From an uncultured Spirochaetales bacterium (GTDB taxonomy: Bacteria > Spirochaetota > Spirochaetia > Sphaerochaetales > Sphaerochaetaceae), in the NCBI GenBank assembly GCA_937902565.1, contig CALFMX010000040.1, positions 1 to 7,488 of the forward strand: a DNA stretch of 7,488 nucleotides, written 5' to 3'. The first letter of the stretch is position 1, and each line of letters opens with the position of its first letter. Shown here piece by piece: positions 5,835 through 7,488 of this stretch. Position numbers and translations under genes: made by a program. The notes below the pieces were generated by a model. That model saw only the letters and a list, made by a program, of their open reading frames with translations. It ran no database searches and was not told the DNA's origin.

Positions 5835-7488
5835 CTACCGATAGAAGACCGGACGGCCGCTGTCACGCACAAAGATGACAGCACCGATTACCCTCTTCTC
5901 CCAGATCTTGGCAGCTGCCTCCATATAGGTGCGCAGCTGTCCCTCATGGGCTGTCTCATCCCAATAGCGGTCGCTCTTGAAGTCGACGACGAGGAGCCGG
6001 TCACCCTGGTCGACCACCAGGTCGATCGCCCCCTCTGCCACAATGGGCCTGCCCCCATCCTCGCTTCGCAGGAAGAACCCCACCTCCACGTCCCGCCGGA
6101 AGGGGGCGATTTCGGCGGTGAAGAAATCACTTGCGAGGAATGAGGCAACAAGGGCATTCCCATCACTGATGAGTGTTGAGAGCTCACGCTCTGAGAGGGA
6201 GCGAGCAAGCGAGCGCGGCACCACATCCTGCCTGTCTTCGGCAGTGAGCATCGCCTGCTCGACCAGGGTATGGACAAGGGTCCCGAATCCGGTGACCTGC
6301 TCCTCACCGTAACGGGCGAGGATATCGTCACTCTCCAGGTGGGGCAATGGAGAGGCTCCATACGACGGGCGGGATGGGTGGAGGGTGGTGACCCCTACCC
6401 TGGCCACGCTTTCTCCAATCGCTTCCCGTGCCTCCCCGTACCACGCCCTCGCCTCTTCCACCCGAGCCGCCAGGGCCGCTTCGCTCTCACGCCGGTGGCT
6501 GTAGAGCTCCCCCTCGCTGATCGAATCGATGGCATCGATCTGGACGATGCCCGCTGCCCCCTTGGGGTCGTTGATATCGATGCCGAGGCTCTCGGTGAGC
6601 ATCAAGAGCAGGGTATCGGCCTGCCCATCGTCGGAGAGGGTGCGGTTGTTGCGCCCAAAGGCGCCACTGAAGACCAGGTGGGTCTCACTGCGCGTCAACG
6701 CCACATAGAGCAGGCGCTTGAGCTCCGCCCGCTGTCGCAAAAGCTCCTCATCACGGTCCTCCAGTTGGCCGGCATGACGGGCAGCCCTGACCTTGGTCGG
6801 GCTCTCTGCAATCTCCCCCTCCAGGTAGTGGGGTATGGGAATCGAGGCGAAGGTGGAGATCAGCGACTCAGTGCGTCTCCCCTTCGTTCCGGTGTTGGCT
6901 ACGATCACGATCGGGAACTCAAGCCCCTTGGACTTGTGGATCGACATGATCTGCACCCCCTCCTCCACCTCCTTGATGACCTCAAGGTCATCGATCTTCT
7001 CATTCTCCCCAAGGCGCGCCCGCAGGTAGTCGACAAACTGGCTCACGCTCTTGCCCTCACCCTCCTGGATCTGGGCGAGGCGGTGGAGGAAGGTGAAGTG
7101 CTCGAGGTAGACCTGGTACTCCTCACTCTTTGCAAGGTGGAGGTAGTAGCCGCTCCCGTAGAAGAGCTCATGGACGAGGGCGCTCAGCGTGAGGCTCCCC
7201 ATCGAGGAGCGCAGGTTCTCATAGAGCTCCCGGCAGACGGCCAGGCGTCCCTGATCATCGGCGGAGAGGGTTTCATCGGGTGCAAACAACTCCTGGCCGA
7301 CCACAGTGCTGAGCGCCCGGTCGCTCAGGTTGCAGAAGGGGCTCCGGAGCACGACTGCATAGGCGAGACGATCCTCCGGGTAGAGCAGCAGTTGCAACAT
7401 CGAATAGAGGTCACCGGCCATCGACTCGAGCATCAAGGAGCGGGCGGCCTGGACACTGTAGGGGATTCGTCTCTGGCGCAGGGCCTTC
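5835..7488 (-). CDS. addA: AddA/RecB-type UvrD-family helicase-nuclease, C-terminal part (5' end outside window)
   Basis: The reading frame stays open to the right edge, so this is the last 550 residues of a larger protein (AddA proteins are typically about 1200). The visible part starts inside helicase domain 2B/2A: RRIPYSVQAARS (6-17), typical of UvrD-family proteins before motif IV. It continues with motif V as MSIHKSKGLEFPIVIVAN (181-198) and motif VI as LLYVALTRSETHLVFSG (259-275). The C-terminus is a RecB-family PD-(D/E)XK nuclease: GTLVHTLVE (402-410, H406), GAID (D489), VVDFKSD (D502, K504) and QLRTY (Q517, Y521, the QxxxY motif). All catalytic positions are present, so the nuclease looks active. 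Such proteins pair with AddB to process DNA double-strand ends for recombination. The choice of AddA over RecB rests on the THKSKGLEFP-like motif V and C-terminal pattern. The partner gene is not seen. The gene ends in TAG and converges on fucI. Confidence 0.88.
   Translation of the reverse strand, partial: KALRQRRIPYSVQAARSLMLESMAGDLYSMLQLLLYPEDRLAYAVVLRSPFCNLSDRALSTVVGQELFAPDETLSADDQGRLAVCRELYENLRSSMGSLTLSALVHELFYGSGYYLHLAKSEEYQVYLEHFTFLHRLAQIQEGEGKSVSQFVDYLRARLGENEKIDDLEVIKEVEEGVQIMSIHKSKGLEFPIVIVANTGTKGRRTESLISTFASIPIPHYLEGEIAESPTKVRAARHAGQLEDRDEELLRQRAELKRLLYVALTRSETHLVFSGAFGRNNRTLSDDGQADTLLLMLTESLGIDINDPKGAAGIVQIDAIDSISEGELYSHRRESEAALAARVEEARAWYGEAREAIGESVARVGVTTLHPSRPSYGASPLPHLESDDILARYGEEQVTGFGTLVHTLVEQAMLTAEDRQDVVPRSLARSLSERELSTLISDGNALVASFLASDFFTAEIAPFRRDVEVGFFLRSEDGGRPIVAEGAIDLVVDQGDRLLVVDFKSDRYWDETAHEGQLRTYMEAAAKIWEKRVIGAVIFVRDSGRPVFYR

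Noticed and set aside
5096..5884. Minus-strand open frame of 262 codons running from the fucI terminator region into fucI
   Set aside because: It overlaps fucI, its intrinsic terminator and the end of the helicase gene, has no motifs, and is better explained as a shadow frame.
1..7488. Search for CRISPR repeats, insertion sequences, tRNA/rRNA genes or a phage-defence island
   Set aside because: No regularly spaced repeats, terminal inverted repeats, transposase motifs or RNA gene landmarks were seen. The AddA-like gene is a housekeeping repair type and not evidence of a defence system.

Overview
The window is a bacterial carbohydrate-catabolism locus for the two 6-deoxyhexoses L-rhamnose and L-fucose, flanked on the right by the 3' part of a DNA-repair helicase/nuclease gene. 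The DNA is GC-rich, with short intergenic gaps, clear Shine-Dalgarno sites and bacterial signals. The gene complement would fit an anaerobic sugar-fermenting bacterium, for example a Sphaerochaeta-like spirochaete. That placement is only an impression and cannot be settled from this sequence alone.

Layout. (1) Positions 1-151 hold no gene I can support, but do hold a perfect 13-bp hairpin just 3' of the first gene. (2) On the minus strand, rhaA (L-rhamnose isomerase, 2460-1210) and a class II aldolase of the RhaE type (1213-152) overlap by ATGA and form an operon. (3) A 100-bp divergent control region separates rhaA from a plus-strand AraC/RhaS-type regulator (2561-3427). This region contains an imperfect 19-bp tandem repeat with an 18-bp period, overlapping the expected -35 of rhaA. 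(4) fucU (L-fucose mutarotase, minus, 3853-3428) converges on the regulator with no base between them. (5) A 102-bp divergent region carries a plausible promoter for fucI and, just after its expected start point, a 14-bp near-palindrome with a central CG that matches LacI/CcpA-family operators. (6) fucI (L-fucose isomerase, 3956-5770) ends in a strong intrinsic terminator. (7) The minus-strand AddA-like helicase/nuclease gene enters from the right edge and ends at 5835.

How the genes work together. RhaA converts L-rhamnose to L-rhamnulose. FucU supplies the right anomer of L-fucose, and FucI converts it to L-fuculose. After phosphorylation, a class II aldolase splits the 1-phosphates to dihydroxyacetone phosphate and L-lactaldehyde. 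Only one aldolase and no sugar kinase lie in the window, so either the missing parts lie outside it or enzymes are shared between the two pathways. The AraC-type protein is the likely rhamnose-responsive activator of rhaA-aldolase. The fuc genes appear to carry a different, repressor-type operator. The helicase/nuclease gene has no functional link to the sugar genes.

I found no CRISPR array, insertion sequence, tRNA, rRNA or clearly new system. The most interesting material is in the two divergent control regions and the mixed rhamnose/fucose gene set.
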